Below are positions 7,534 to 15,400 of a stretch of DNA of 23,865 bases, piece by piece. Both the position numbers and the translations under genes were made by a program. The stretch's first letter is position 1, and each line of letters begins with the position of its first letter. The notes beneath the pieces were generated by a model. It saw nothing but the letters and a program-made list of their open reading frames with translations, was not told where the DNA came from and searched no databases. The stretch is from an uncultured Micavibrio sp. GTDB lineage: Bacteria; Pseudomonadota; Alphaproteobacteria; Micavibrionales; UBA1664. The DNA is taken from positions 1 to 23,865 of the forward strand of contig CALBME010000100.1 in the NCBI GenBank assembly GCA_937896295.1. Direction: 5' to 3'.

Positions 7534-8182
7534 CGCGGACCGTCCTTATCAGCTGGATTTTGTGACCGGCATTGATTTTGCCGCGCAGGCGGCTGATATG
7601 CACGTCAATGACATTGGTCTGGGGGTCGAAATGATAATCCCAGACGTTTTCAAGAAGCATGGTCCGCGTGACAACCTGTCCCTTGTTGCGGACCAGGTAT
7701 TCCAGCAGGCGGAATTCGCGCGTCTGTAATTCAACCGGCTTGCCCGCCCGCGTCACCTTGCGCGCCAGCATATCCATTTCAAGATCGGCGATCTTGAGAA
7801 CGGTCTGGCTGGCCTGGGGGTTGGTCTTGCGGCGTGCCAGCACCTCCGCCCGGGCCAGTAATTCGGCAAAGGCGAAAGGTTTGACCAGATAATCGTCCCC
7901 GCCCGACCGCAGGCCCATGACGCGGTCGTCGATTTCGCCAAGCGCGCTCAGGATCAGGACAGGCAATGTATGGCCGGACCCGCGCAGGGTTTTGATCAGG
8001 CTTATACCGTCCATTTCTGGCAGCATGCGGTCCACGATCAACAGGTCATAGGTTTGCGACGTCGCAAGATGGAGGCCGTCTTTTCCGTCATAGGCGCAGT
8101 CTGCGACTATTCCGGCCTCCCGGAAACCGTTGCGGATGTAATCGGCCACGGCCCTGTCGTCTTCGATAATCAGTATGCGCAA
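7508..8182 (-). CDS. OmpR/PhoB-family response regulator
   Basis: A 224-residue DNA-binding regulator. The receiver domain has acidic residues Glu7-Asp8-Asp9, phospho-acceptor Asp51 (LIVDRMLPEMDG), Ser79, and Lys101 in VKPF. The winged-helix effector domain (about 128-220) includes LQTREFRLLEYLVRNKGQVVTR and the typical end VRGAGYIIED. The start is TTG at 8180-8182: an in-frame TAA lies just upstream, AAGGA (8186-8190) precedes the TTG by 3 bases, and the family start MRILIIEDD follows directly. It is the first gene of the minus-strand run and the cognate partner of the overlapping kinase gene. It likely controls its own promoter, where tandem 10-bp repeats occur, and through it the lipid-modification genes. 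Confidence 0.94.
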   Translation of the reverse strand: MRILIIEDDRAVADYIRNGFREAGIVADCAYDGKDGLHLATSQTYDLLIVDRMLPEMDGISLIKTLRGSGHTLPVLILSALGEIDDRVMGLRSGGDDYLVKPFAFAELLARAEVLARRKTNPQASQTVLKIADLEMDMLARKVTRAGKPVELQTREFRLLEYLVRNKGQVVTRTMLLENVWDYHFDPQTNVIDVHISRLRGKINAGHKIQLIRTVRGAGYIIED

Positions 8183-8209
8183 AGGTCCTTACCCTTTTCA
8201 AAAGATCCG

Positions 8210-8221
8210 GCACAGATGTGC
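8210..8221. repeat. palindrome GCACA-GA-TGTGC in the divergent promoter region
   Basis: Perfect 5-bp arms around a 2-base centre, located between the response-regulator gene and the divergent flavoprotein gene and immediately adjoining the 10-bp tandem repeats at 8222-8251. It could be part of an operator or overlap the regulator's core promoter. There is no direct evidence of function. Confidence 0.35.
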
Positions 8222-8251
8222 AGGGTAACATAGGGCCGCATGGGGTAAAAA
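8222..8251 (+). promoter_or_regulatory. three tandem 10-bp repeats, candidate OmpR-type operator
   Basis: Three adjoining units, AGGGTAACAT, AGGGCCGCAT and GGGGTAAAAA, share the core NGGG with TAA in two of three and AT in two of three, at exact 10-bp spacing, 40-69 bases upstream of the regulator's TTG start. OmpR/PhoB-family regulators bind tandem direct repeats at about one helical turn, so this is a plausible self-regulatory site. It lies in the 147-base divergent region 8183-8329 and could also affect the flavoprotein gene at 8330. Confidence 0.45.
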
Positions 8252-8329
8252 GCCAAGTCCGCAAGCATATCCGGCTGGGATACGGCGTTCAGGCCCTGTA
8301 CTATGCACGGAAGAAAGGTTGTTTAGATC

Positions 8330-9523
8330 ATGCGTGTGGCGATTATCGGCGGTGGACCGGCGGGGCTGATGGCGGCGGAGGTGTTGTCCGCCGCGGGCGT
8401 GGGCGTGGATATATATGAACGCAAGCCATCCGTCGGACGTAAATTTCTCATGGCCGGGCGCGGAGGCCTGAACCTGACACATTCGGAAAATTACGAACAT
8501 TTCATCGCGCGTTATGGCGATCGGTCCGCCATACTGGACGGTGTTATCCGCGCCTTTCCCCCGCGTGCCTTGCGCGAATGGTGCGAAGGACTGGGCGAGG
8601 AAACCTTTGTCGGTTCCAGCGGCCGCGTATTTCCTAAAACCTTCAAGGCATCGCCTCTGCTGCGCGCGTGGCTTGCGCGGCTGGAAAAACAGGGTGTCGT
8701 TTTCCACCTTAACCATGACTGGCAGGGTTGGCAGGGGCAGGCCTTGTGCTTTGAGACGCCGGAGGGCGTTGTCCGCGTGAATGCCGATGCGACGTTGCTG
8801 GCGCTGGGCGGGGCATCGTGGCCGCGTCTTGGCAGTGACGGCAGCTGGGTGCGCATTCTTGAGCAGGCGGGTGTGCCCGTGGTGCCGCTGGCACCGGCCA
8901 ATTGCGGGTTTGGCGTGGCATGGTCGGAAATCTTCAAAACCAAGTTTGCAGGCCAGCCGCTTAAAAGCATCGTGGCTTCTGCGGGAAATACACACGTAGC
9001 GGGCGAGATGATCGTCAGTACGCAGGGTGTTGAAGGCGGTGCCGTCTATGCCCTGTCGCAGGTTTTACGCGAAGGGACGGATATGCTGGTCATTGACCTG
9101 AAGCCGGACCTTGATACCGACACGGTTGCCGCACGCCTTAGCAAAAGTCGCGGGCGGGAAACCCTGACCAATCATCTGCGTAAAACGCTACATTTGCCGC
9201 CCGTGGCCGTGGGGCTTTTGATGGAGCGCGCCGATCGTGCCCAGCTTGGCGGCTACAGCGCCGATCGTCTGGCGCAGATCATCAAGCACTGCGGCATACA
9301 AACAACGGGACCCCTTGGTATCGACCGGGCCATTTCCACGGCGGGCGGCATTGCCTTTGACGCTCTGGACGGTAATGCCATGCTGCGGGCAAAGCCCGGT
9401 GTTTTTGCGGCCGGAGAAATGCTGGACTGGGAGGCGCCGACAGGCGGGTATCTTTTGCAGGCCAGTTTTGCGACGGGCGTTTATGCCGCGCACGGCATCA
9501 TGCGCTGGCTTGCGCCGGTATAG
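8330..9523 (+). CDS. HI0933-like FAD-dependent oxidoreductase (TIGR03862-type)
   Basis: A 397-residue flavoprotein of the HI0933/BaiN group. It has the Rossmann motif IIGGGPAGLMAAE (5-17), the characteristic GRKFLMAGRGGLNLTHSE, and the C-terminal FAD motif AAGEMLDWEAPTGGYLLQ. The wording of these blocks and the length match the TIGR03862 subfamily, whose substrate is unknown. ATG at 8330-8332 is preceded by AAAGG at somewhat long spacing. It is read divergently from the two-component system and ends one base short of the convergent tesA stop, so it is probably a single-gene unit. No link to the lipid operon is implied apart from a shared upstream region. Confidence 0.88.
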   Translation: MRVAIIGGGPAGLMAAEVLSAAGVGVDIYERKPSVGRKFLMAGRGGLNLTHSENYEHFIARYGDRSAILDGVIRAFPPRALREWCEGLGEETFVGSSGRVFPKTFKASPLLRAWLARLEKQGVVFHLNHDWQGWQGQALCFETPEGVVRVNADATLLALGGASWPRLGSDGSWVRILEQAGVPVVPLAPANCGFGVAWSEIFKTKFAGQPLKSIVASAGNTHVAGEMIVSTQGVEGGAVYALSQVLREGTDMLVIDLKPDLDTDTVAARLSKSRGRETLTNHLRKTLHLPPVAVGLLMERADRAQLGGYSADRLAQIIKHCGIQTTGPLGIDRAISTAGGIAFDALDGNAMLRAKPGVFAAGEMLDWEAPTGGYLLQASFATGVYAAHGIMRWLAPV

Positions 9524-9524
9524 A

Positions 9525-10154
9525 TCAGTCGTTCAAGGCCTTGCGCACGGTGGGCAGAAGGCGCTTTACCATGATTTTTGTCCCGGCCAGATTGGGGTGA
9601 ATGCCGTCCGACTGGTTGAGGTCCGGGTCCATCGCCACACCATCCAGAAACGATTCGTAAAGCCGGATATCAAATTTATCGGCCAGATCCTCGTACACAT
9701 CGTCGTATCTGCTGCCGTAAAAACCGGAAACGGTTCCGGGCATGCGTACCCCGATCAGAAGGGCAGGAATATTTCTGTCTTTCAGGGTCTGTAATATCGC
9801 ATTCAGGTTTTCTTTCATCTGGGCGGGGTCGATGCCGCGCATCATGTCATTGGCGCCAAGCGCAACAAGCACAAGGGATGGTTTCGGATCACCGCTGATG
9901 GCGTCTTCCAGCCGGGCAAGGCCGCCGGCGGTGGTGTCGCCGGAGATGCCGGCATTGTCCACCACGACATTTTCATCCTTGTCATTCAGGGCCTGTGCCA
10001 GAAGGGTCGTAAAGCTTTGTCCATCGGCCAGGCCGTAACCGGCGGTCAGGCTGTCACCCAGCGCGACGATCCGTCGCGGCGTATCCTGCGCGTGTATGGG
10101 AAAAGGCGAAATCATCGTGACCATGAGCGCCGCGGCAAGAACAAGAAGGCGCAT
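9525..10154 (-). CDS. tesA: TesA-type arylesterase/lysophospholipase (SGNH/GDSL hydrolase)
   Basis: A 209-residue periplasmic SGNH hydrolase. The signal peptide covers about residues 1-22 with cleavage after HA-Ala22. The four blocks are present: GDSLTAGYG with nucleophile Ser35, NAGISGDTTAGG with the Gly, GANDMMRG with the Asn, and SDGIHPN with Asp183 and His186. Family enzymes hydrolyse thioesters, aryl esters and lysophospholipids. The gene starts 2 bases after the yjdM stop, so they are co-transcribed. In many proteobacteria tesA sits next to the ybbA-ybbP transporter genes; here the permease gene is 8.5 kb away at the window's left edge, with the lipid operon in between. Confidence 0.92.
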   Translation of the reverse strand: MRLLVLAAALMVTMISPFPIHAQDTPRRIVALGDSLTAGYGLADGQSFTTLLAQALNDKDENVVVDNAGISGDTTAGGLARLEDAISGDPKPSLVLVALGANDMMRGIDPAQMKENLNAILQTLKDRNIPALLIGVRMPGTVSGFYGSRYDDVYEDLADKFDIRLYESFLDGVAMDPDLNQSDGIHPNLAGTKIMVKRLLPTVRKALND

Positions 10155-10156
10155 GC

Positions 10157-10501
10157 CTAGTCGGTTACCTTTTTCACAAACTGGGATTTCAGGCCCATCG
10201 CACCGATGCCAGGAACCTTGCAGTCGATATCGTGGTCGCCGCTGACGAGGCGAATGCCCTTGACCTTGGTGCCGACCTTGATGACGGTGGACGAACCTTT
10301 GAGTTTCAGATCCTTGATCAGCGTGACGGTGTCCCCGTCCTTCAGTTCCGTCCCGTTGGCGTCACGGACGATCGTGACACTTTCAGCCGCAGTCTGCGCA
10401 TGCGCAGGCCATTCGTGTGCGCATTCGGGACAGATATAAAGGGCACCATCTTCATACGTAAAGGTGGACTGGCATTTGGGGCAGGGGGGTGTGTCGCTCA
10501 T
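10157..10501 (-). CDS. yjdM: YjdM (PhnA) zinc-ribbon protein
   Basis: A 114-residue protein, close to the 111 residues of E. coli YjdM. The N-terminal zinc ribbon has Cys7-x2-Cys10 and Cys24-x2-Cys27 (CPKC and CPEC); the C-terminal domain carries RDANGTELKDGDTVTLIKDL and LKGSS, the family's small beta domain. It was once called PhnA or alkylphosphonate-utilisation protein, but no phosphonate function is shown, and no phn genes are in this window. It lies 43 bases downstream of the hybrid kinase stop and directly upstream of tesA. ATG at 10499-10501. Confidence 0.92.
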   Translation of the reverse strand: MSDTPPCPKCQSTFTYEDGALYICPECAHEWPAHAQTAAESVTIVRDANGTELKDGDTVTLIKDLKLKGSSTVIKVGTKVKGIRLVSGDHDIDCKVPGIGAMGLKSQFVKKVTD

Positions 10502-10519
10502 GCGATCTATAGACCACCT

Positions 10520-10532
10520 GCGGCAGGGCCGC
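10520..10532 (-). other. intercistronic stem-loop between hybrid kinase and yjdM
   Basis: GCGGC-AGG-GCCGC, a perfect 5-bp stem with a 3-base loop in the 43-base gap. There is no T-run after it on the minus strand, so it does not look like an intrinsic terminator; it may separate expression of the kinase from yjdM-tesA. Confidence 0.3.
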
Positions 10533-10544
10533 GTCCAGCGTTTT

Positions 10545-12209
10545 TTAGCGTTTCAGGTGACGGCTCAGGGCGGCGTGCAGTTCTTCCATGCGGAAGGGTT
10601 TGGACAGGTAGTCGTCCATGCCTGCCGCCAGGCATTTTTCGCGGTCCCCAATCAGGGCGTGGGCGGTCACGCCGATGATCGGCATGCGTTTCAGGCCGTT
10701 TTTCTTTTCCAGCGCACGTATCTGGGCCGTGGCGCCAAAGCCGTCCATGCCCGGCATCTGGATATCCATCAGGACGACATCGATTTTGTTGCCGTCGCGT
10801 TCGACCAGCTCTATCGCGTCCTGTCCGCTGGCGGCAACGGTGCAGTCATAGCCGAGCGTTTCGATGATCGATGATGCGACCAGAATGTTGGCGGGATTGT
10901 CCTCCACCAGCAGGATATTGCCGCTGCCCGTGTGCAGGGCGGATGCGTTGCCGGATGCGTTTTCATTCCTGTTCGGTGTATAAGCGGGCAAGGTCAGCAT
11001 GATGGTAAAGGTAGATCCCTTGCCGGGTGTGCTTGCGACGGTGATATCACCGCCCATCAGCTCAAGCAGGGTGCGGGTAATGCTCAGCCCCAGACCCGTG
11101 CCGCCATATCGGCGCGTGATGCTGGCGTCGCCCTGATAAAATTCATTGAAGATGGATTCCAGCTTGTCCGGTGGAATGCCGATGCCTGTGTCGGTCACAT
11201 CGATCACGATATCTACATCGGTGCCGCGGACGTGGCAGCGTGTGTTTATACGGACGGACCCTTTTTCCGTGAATTTCACCGCGTTGCCCACGACGTTCAT
11301 GAGAATCTGTTTGAGGCGCAAGGGATCGCCGTGGACCGTAAAATCCTTGCCGCAGGTGTAGTCGTTGACCAGATCTATGCCGCGGCGCTGGGCCTGAACC
11401 GCGTTCATACTGGTGACTTCGGATAAGAGTTTTTCCAGTGAGAAGGGGGTGGAATCAAGCGCGATATTGCGATTCTCGATTTTTGAAATATCCAGCAAAT
11501 CGTTAATCAGGCCCATCAGCTGTGCCGCGCTGGTCTCCATGGTCTTGAAGAACAGGCGTTGCTGTTCGATGGGGACGCCGCGCTGAAGCAGATCGGTAAG
11601 ACCCACGATCGCATTCATGGGTGTTCGTATTTCGTGCGACATATTGGCAAGGAAATTCGATTTCGCCTGACTTGCAGCATTGGCGCGTTCGGCAGACTGG
11701 ATAAGGGCGCGGTTGGCCTCGGTCAAATCGGCCGTGCGCTGTTCGACCAGTGTTTCCAGTTCGTCTTTGCGTTTCTTGATTTCAGTGAGCGAGGGAAGCG
11801 CAAGCGCCATGGGCAGGAGTCGCCAGAGGGCGATGGCCGTCCCAATCGAGGCGAGAGCCGTCAGCAGTTTCACGACGCCGTCCAGCCGATAATAAGCATG
11901 CCATATGGCCACAATACTGAAAATATGGGTGGTGCCGCACAGGACGATGAACAGTGCGAACAGCAAGAACATCCAGTGGAATGCCAGATCCTTCCGGCGG
12001 CGGGCGAAATAGACCAGGCCCACTGGTATGGAGAAATAGGCAAGCGCAATCAGAAAGTCGGACAGGACATGAAGGGCGATCACATCGCTTTGTTCGAACA
12101 TGCACATTTTGCGCGGTACATAATCGGCCAGAAGGTTTGAGAAAAATCCACCTTCCGCGTTCGCGGTTGCGACTGCCGATGTGTGGGACGCGTGTGCATG
12201 GTCCATCAT
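10545..12209 (-). CDS. ethylene-receptor-like hybrid histidine kinase
   Basis: A 554-residue membrane hybrid kinase. A His-rich start and about 40 extra residues precede a three-helix membrane domain (about 44-133) that aligns without gaps to the plant ETR1 ethylene-binding domain: Asp51, Tyr58, Ile61, Pro62, Ile88, Cys91 and His95 match ETR1 D25, Y32, I35, P36, I62, C65 and H69, the last two being the Cu(I) ligands (LCGTTH). A coiled coil (about 143-185) leads to HisKA with His192 (NMSHEIRTPMN), HATPase (N-box NVVGNAVKF, G1 DTGIG, G2 GGTGLGL) and a C-terminal receiver with phospho-acceptor Asp482 and Lys537. No GAF domain is present, unlike plant receptors. It is divergent from the large kinase operon at 12455 and upstream of yjdM-tesA. 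Whether it binds ethylene is untested; related bacterial domains, such as Synechocystis Etr1, do. Confidence 0.92.
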   Translation of the reverse strand: MMDHAHASHTSAVATANAEGGFFSNLLADYVPRKMCMFEQSDVIALHVLSDFLIALAYFSIPVGLVYFARRRKDLAFHWMFLLFALFIVLCGTTHIFSIVAIWHAYYRLDGVVKLLTALASIGTAIALWRLLPMALALPSLTEIKKRKDELETLVEQRTADLTEANRALIQSAERANAASQAKSNFLANMSHEIRTPMNAIVGLTDLLQRGVPIEQQRLFFKTMETSAAQLMGLINDLLDISKIENRNIALDSTPFSLEKLLSEVTSMNAVQAQRRGIDLVNDYTCGKDFTVHGDPLRLKQILMNVVGNAVKFTEKGSVRINTRCHVRGTDVDIVIDVTDTGIGIPPDKLESIFNEFYQGDASITRRYGGTGLGLSITRTLLELMGGDITVASTPGKGSTFTIMLTLPAYTPNRNENASGNASALHTGSGNILLVEDNPANILVASSIIETLGYDCTVAASGQDAIELVERDGNKIDVVLMDIQMPGMDGFGATAQIRALEKKNGLKRMPIIGVTAHALIGDREKCLAAGMDDYLSKPFRMEELHAALSRHLKR

Positions 12210-12454
12210 TCAGATGTACCGTAAGAACATGATTTTTTGAATAATGTTTAAAAATGGCGGGCAGAAAAAAATTTATCAGGTACGCGGAACTTTTTAAAGG
12301 ATGGCCGTTTTCCGCGACATGGCGGGCCGATATGTGTCCGCAACTGCATTGCCAGGCCACGTTTAGCCAAAGGTTTTTCTTTGATTTCTTATAGATAGGT
12401 AATAAAAAAACGTTATAGCGCCGCAGGCGCATCAGGGGACCAGAGGGACGTCAC
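12210..12454. promoter_or_regulatory. 245-base divergent intergenic region, AT-rich
   Basis: This stretch separates the ethylene-receptor-like kinase (minus) from the CHASE3-GAF kinase operon (+) and is the longest gap in the window. It is clearly more AT-rich than its surroundings at both ends (for example 12225-12300 and 12362-12417), as expected for two divergent promoters. I found no convincing -35/-10 pair at standard spacing. A small stem-loop, GCGCC-GCA-GGCGC (12418-12430), lies in the likely leader upstream of the + strand ribosome site. No small gene is evident. Confidence 0.5.
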
Positions 12455-15400
12455 ATGCCGGAAAGAGAAAAAGCACTCGCCAAAGCGAAAAGCAGCCACG
12501 CGCTGGTTGACGGCCTGATGACCGCGGGGCTGGGGGTCGTGGTCCTGTTCTTTGTGGCTACGGGCATGATTGCCTATTCCAACAACAAGGTCCTTACCCG
12601 TCAGACCCAGCTGGTGACCCGTACACACGAGGTCATTACGTCTGTTAACCAGATTTTGTCCGCGGTCAAGGATGCCGAAACAGGTCAGCGTGGTTACATC
12701 ATCAGTGGTGTCGAGACCTATCTTACGCCTTACCGATCCGCGCTGAACGACCTGGATCAGCGTTTTGCGACAGCCAACGCTCTCCTTGCGGATGAAACGG
12801 AGCAGCGCGAACGTCTTGCCGCACTGAAAAAACGTGTCGATGCCAAACTGCAGGAACTGGAAGAAACCATCGCCCTACGTCGTGAACGGGGTTTCGAGGC
12901 TGCGCATGCGCTTGTCCTGACCGATCGCGGCAAGGAGGATATGGACGCCATCCGCACGCTGATCGCAGAAATTCATTCGGAAGAGAACATCATCCGCGAA
13001 CAGCGCATCCAACAAATGCGTCAGGCTTTCCGCGCTACGCTGGTCAGTTCGCTTCTTACAGCGGCGCTTGGGCTCATGCTCGCATCGGCGGTGGCTTACC
13101 TGATCCGCCGCACAGTCATATCCCGCCGTCGCGAGGCGTGGCTTCAGGTGGGACAGGCGGGGCTTTCCGCTGCCATGCTGGGTGATCAGGATTTGCAGAG
13201 GCTGGGTGATGCCGTCTTAAGATTCCTGGCGGAATTTTTTGATGCTCATGCCGGCGCGTTCTACGCCAAAAGTGGGGAGCGATTTATCCGTATTGCCACG
13301 TATGGCGTGCCCGCCGACGGGCGTGTGCCCGAGCAATTCAGGGCCGGTGAAACATTAATGGGGCAGGCCGCCAAGGACAAACGCGCGTTTTTCGTGCAGG
13401 ACGTACCTGATAACTATCTGACTTTTGGTTCATCGCTTGGCCAGAGCAAGCCGCGTTATCTTGCCATTGCGCCTGCGGTTGCAGACAAGGAAGTCAATGC
13501 CGTGTTCGAGCTTGGCTTTGTACACAAAATCAACAATCAGGCCGTACAGCTTCTGAGTCTGGCATCGGAAGCCATTGGCGTTGCGGTGCGTTCGGCCAAT
13601 TACCGCGAACATCTGCAAAGCCTGCTGGAAGAAACCCAGCGTCAGGCCGAAGAACTGCAGACCCAGTCGGAAGAGCTGCGCGTATCGAACGAGGAGCTGG
13701 AAGAGCAAAGCATGGCGCTTAAGGCGTCGCAGCAATCGCTTCAGCAGCAGCAGGCAGAGCTTGAACAGGCGAACAGCCAGCTGGAAGAGCAGACCCAGAT
13801 GCTGGAGGCACAGCGCGACGATCTTCAGCGTGCGAAAGCTGTCGTTCAGGTCAAAGCGCAGGAACTGGAACAGGCGAGCCAGTATAAATCAGACTTCCTT
13901 GCGAACATGTCGCACGAGTTGCGCACACCGCTCAATTCGTCGCTTATCCTCGCCAAGCTTCTGGCGGATAACAAGGAAGGAAATCTTACCGAAGAGCAGG
14001 TGAAATTTGCCCAGACGATTCAGGCGGCGGGGAATGATCTTTTGATGCTGATCAATGACATTCTTGATCTGTCCAAGATCGAGGCGGGTCACATGGATGT
14101 CAGCCCTGCGCCGGTCGAGCTGCGCATTCTGGCCAATGACGCCGCACGTATCTTCGTGCCGCTGGCGCAGCAAAAGGGTCTTAAATTTGAAACCAACATC
14201 GCGCCCAACTGCCCTGAATTCATCGACACAGACCGCCAGCGACTGGAGCAGATTCTGAAGAATCTTCTGTCGAACGCGATCAAGTTTACCGAGAAGGGTT
14301 CAGTTTCTCTCAATATCACCAAGACTGTTGACGGCAAGGTGACGTTTGCCGTGACCGATACCGGCATCGGGATCGCCCCGGACCAGCAGCGGGCCGTGTT
14401 CGATGCTTTCCGCCAGGCGGACTCCACGATCAGCCGCAAATATGGCGGCACCGGCCTTGGCCTTTCCATCAGCCGCGAACTGGCCCGCCTTCTGGGCGGA
14501 ACGATCGAACTGACCAGCACACCCGGCAAGGGAAGCACATTTTCGATTTCGCTTCCTATGCGGTATGACGCTGGGCTGGTGCGTCCGCAGGGTGAAGCGT
14601 TTCGTTCATCCAATGCATTGGAGCCGCAACCTGCTGTACAGGCCGGTGCTGAACCGTCCGATCCCGTTGTGCATCTTCCGGATGACCGAACCAAGCTTGC
14701 CGCGGGGGAGCGCAGCCTGCTGGTGATCGAGGACGATCCGTCCTTTGCCAAGATTCTGTATGATCTTGCGCATGAGCTTGGCTTCAAATGCCTTCTGGCC
14801 AGCACGGCGGAAGACGGCTGGCTGACCGTGCGGCAATATATGCCGTCCGCGGTTCTGCTGGATGTAGGACTGCCGGACCATTCGGGCCTGTCCGTGCTCG
14901 ACCGGCTCAAGCATGATCCGCGGACGCGTCATATTCCCGTGCATGTCGTATCGGCTGACGATTATTCGCAAACCGCCCTGTCGCTGGGCGCGGTGGGTTA
15001 CATGCTCAAACCCGTCAAACGCGAAGACCTGCTTTCGGCGTTCCAGAAACTGGAAACACGTCTTGACCAGGATATGCGCCGCATTCTTGTGGTCGAGGAT
15101 GACAAAACACAGCGCGAAAGCGTCATGAAGCTGCTGGCCACGCATGATGTTGAGGTTGTCGGTGTCGGCACTGCGGCCGAATGTCTTGAGCGGCTTAAGG
15201 ATGCCACTTTCGACTGTATGGTTCTTGACCTGTCGTTGCCGGATGCGTCGGGTTATTCCCTGCTGGAAACACTGGCGCAGACAGATATGTATTCTTTCCC
15301 GCCGGTCATCGTTTATACGGGCCGCGACCTGTCCGAGGGCGACGAACAGAAGCTGCGCCGTTATTCAAAATCCATCATCATCAAGGGCGCCAAATCGCCG

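Noticed and set aside
8198..8995. 265-residue open frame on the minus strand overlapping the flavoprotein start
   Set aside because: Its composition (His, Arg, Pro-rich with no domain) is that of an antisense shadow of the flavoprotein gene, which has clear FAD motifs.
10157..10501. Phosphonate metabolism suggested by the old name PhnA
   Set aside because: YjdM is a zinc-ribbon protein with no shown phosphonate activity, and no phn genes occur nearby.
10520..10532. Hairpin after the hybrid kinase as an intrinsic terminator
   Set aside because: No T-run follows on the transcribed strand; the T-run nearby (10541-10546) lies on the wrong side for minus-strand genes.
12362..12417. Sigma-70 promoter upstream of the large kinase gene
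   Set aside because: TATAGA-like and TTGATT-like hexamers are present but not at 16-18 bp spacing, so I could not support a specific promoter.
11782..12432. 216-residue minus-strand frame spanning the intergenic region upstream of the ethylene-receptor-like kinase
   Set aside because: It overlaps the kinase N-terminus in another frame; the kinase frame shows the conserved ETR1-like helices, while this one is Arg/His/Cys-rich with no family resemblance.
14089..14910. 273-residue open frame on the minus strand
   Set aside because: Antisense to the HATPase and first receiver of the large kinase; Ser/Arg-rich with no motifs.
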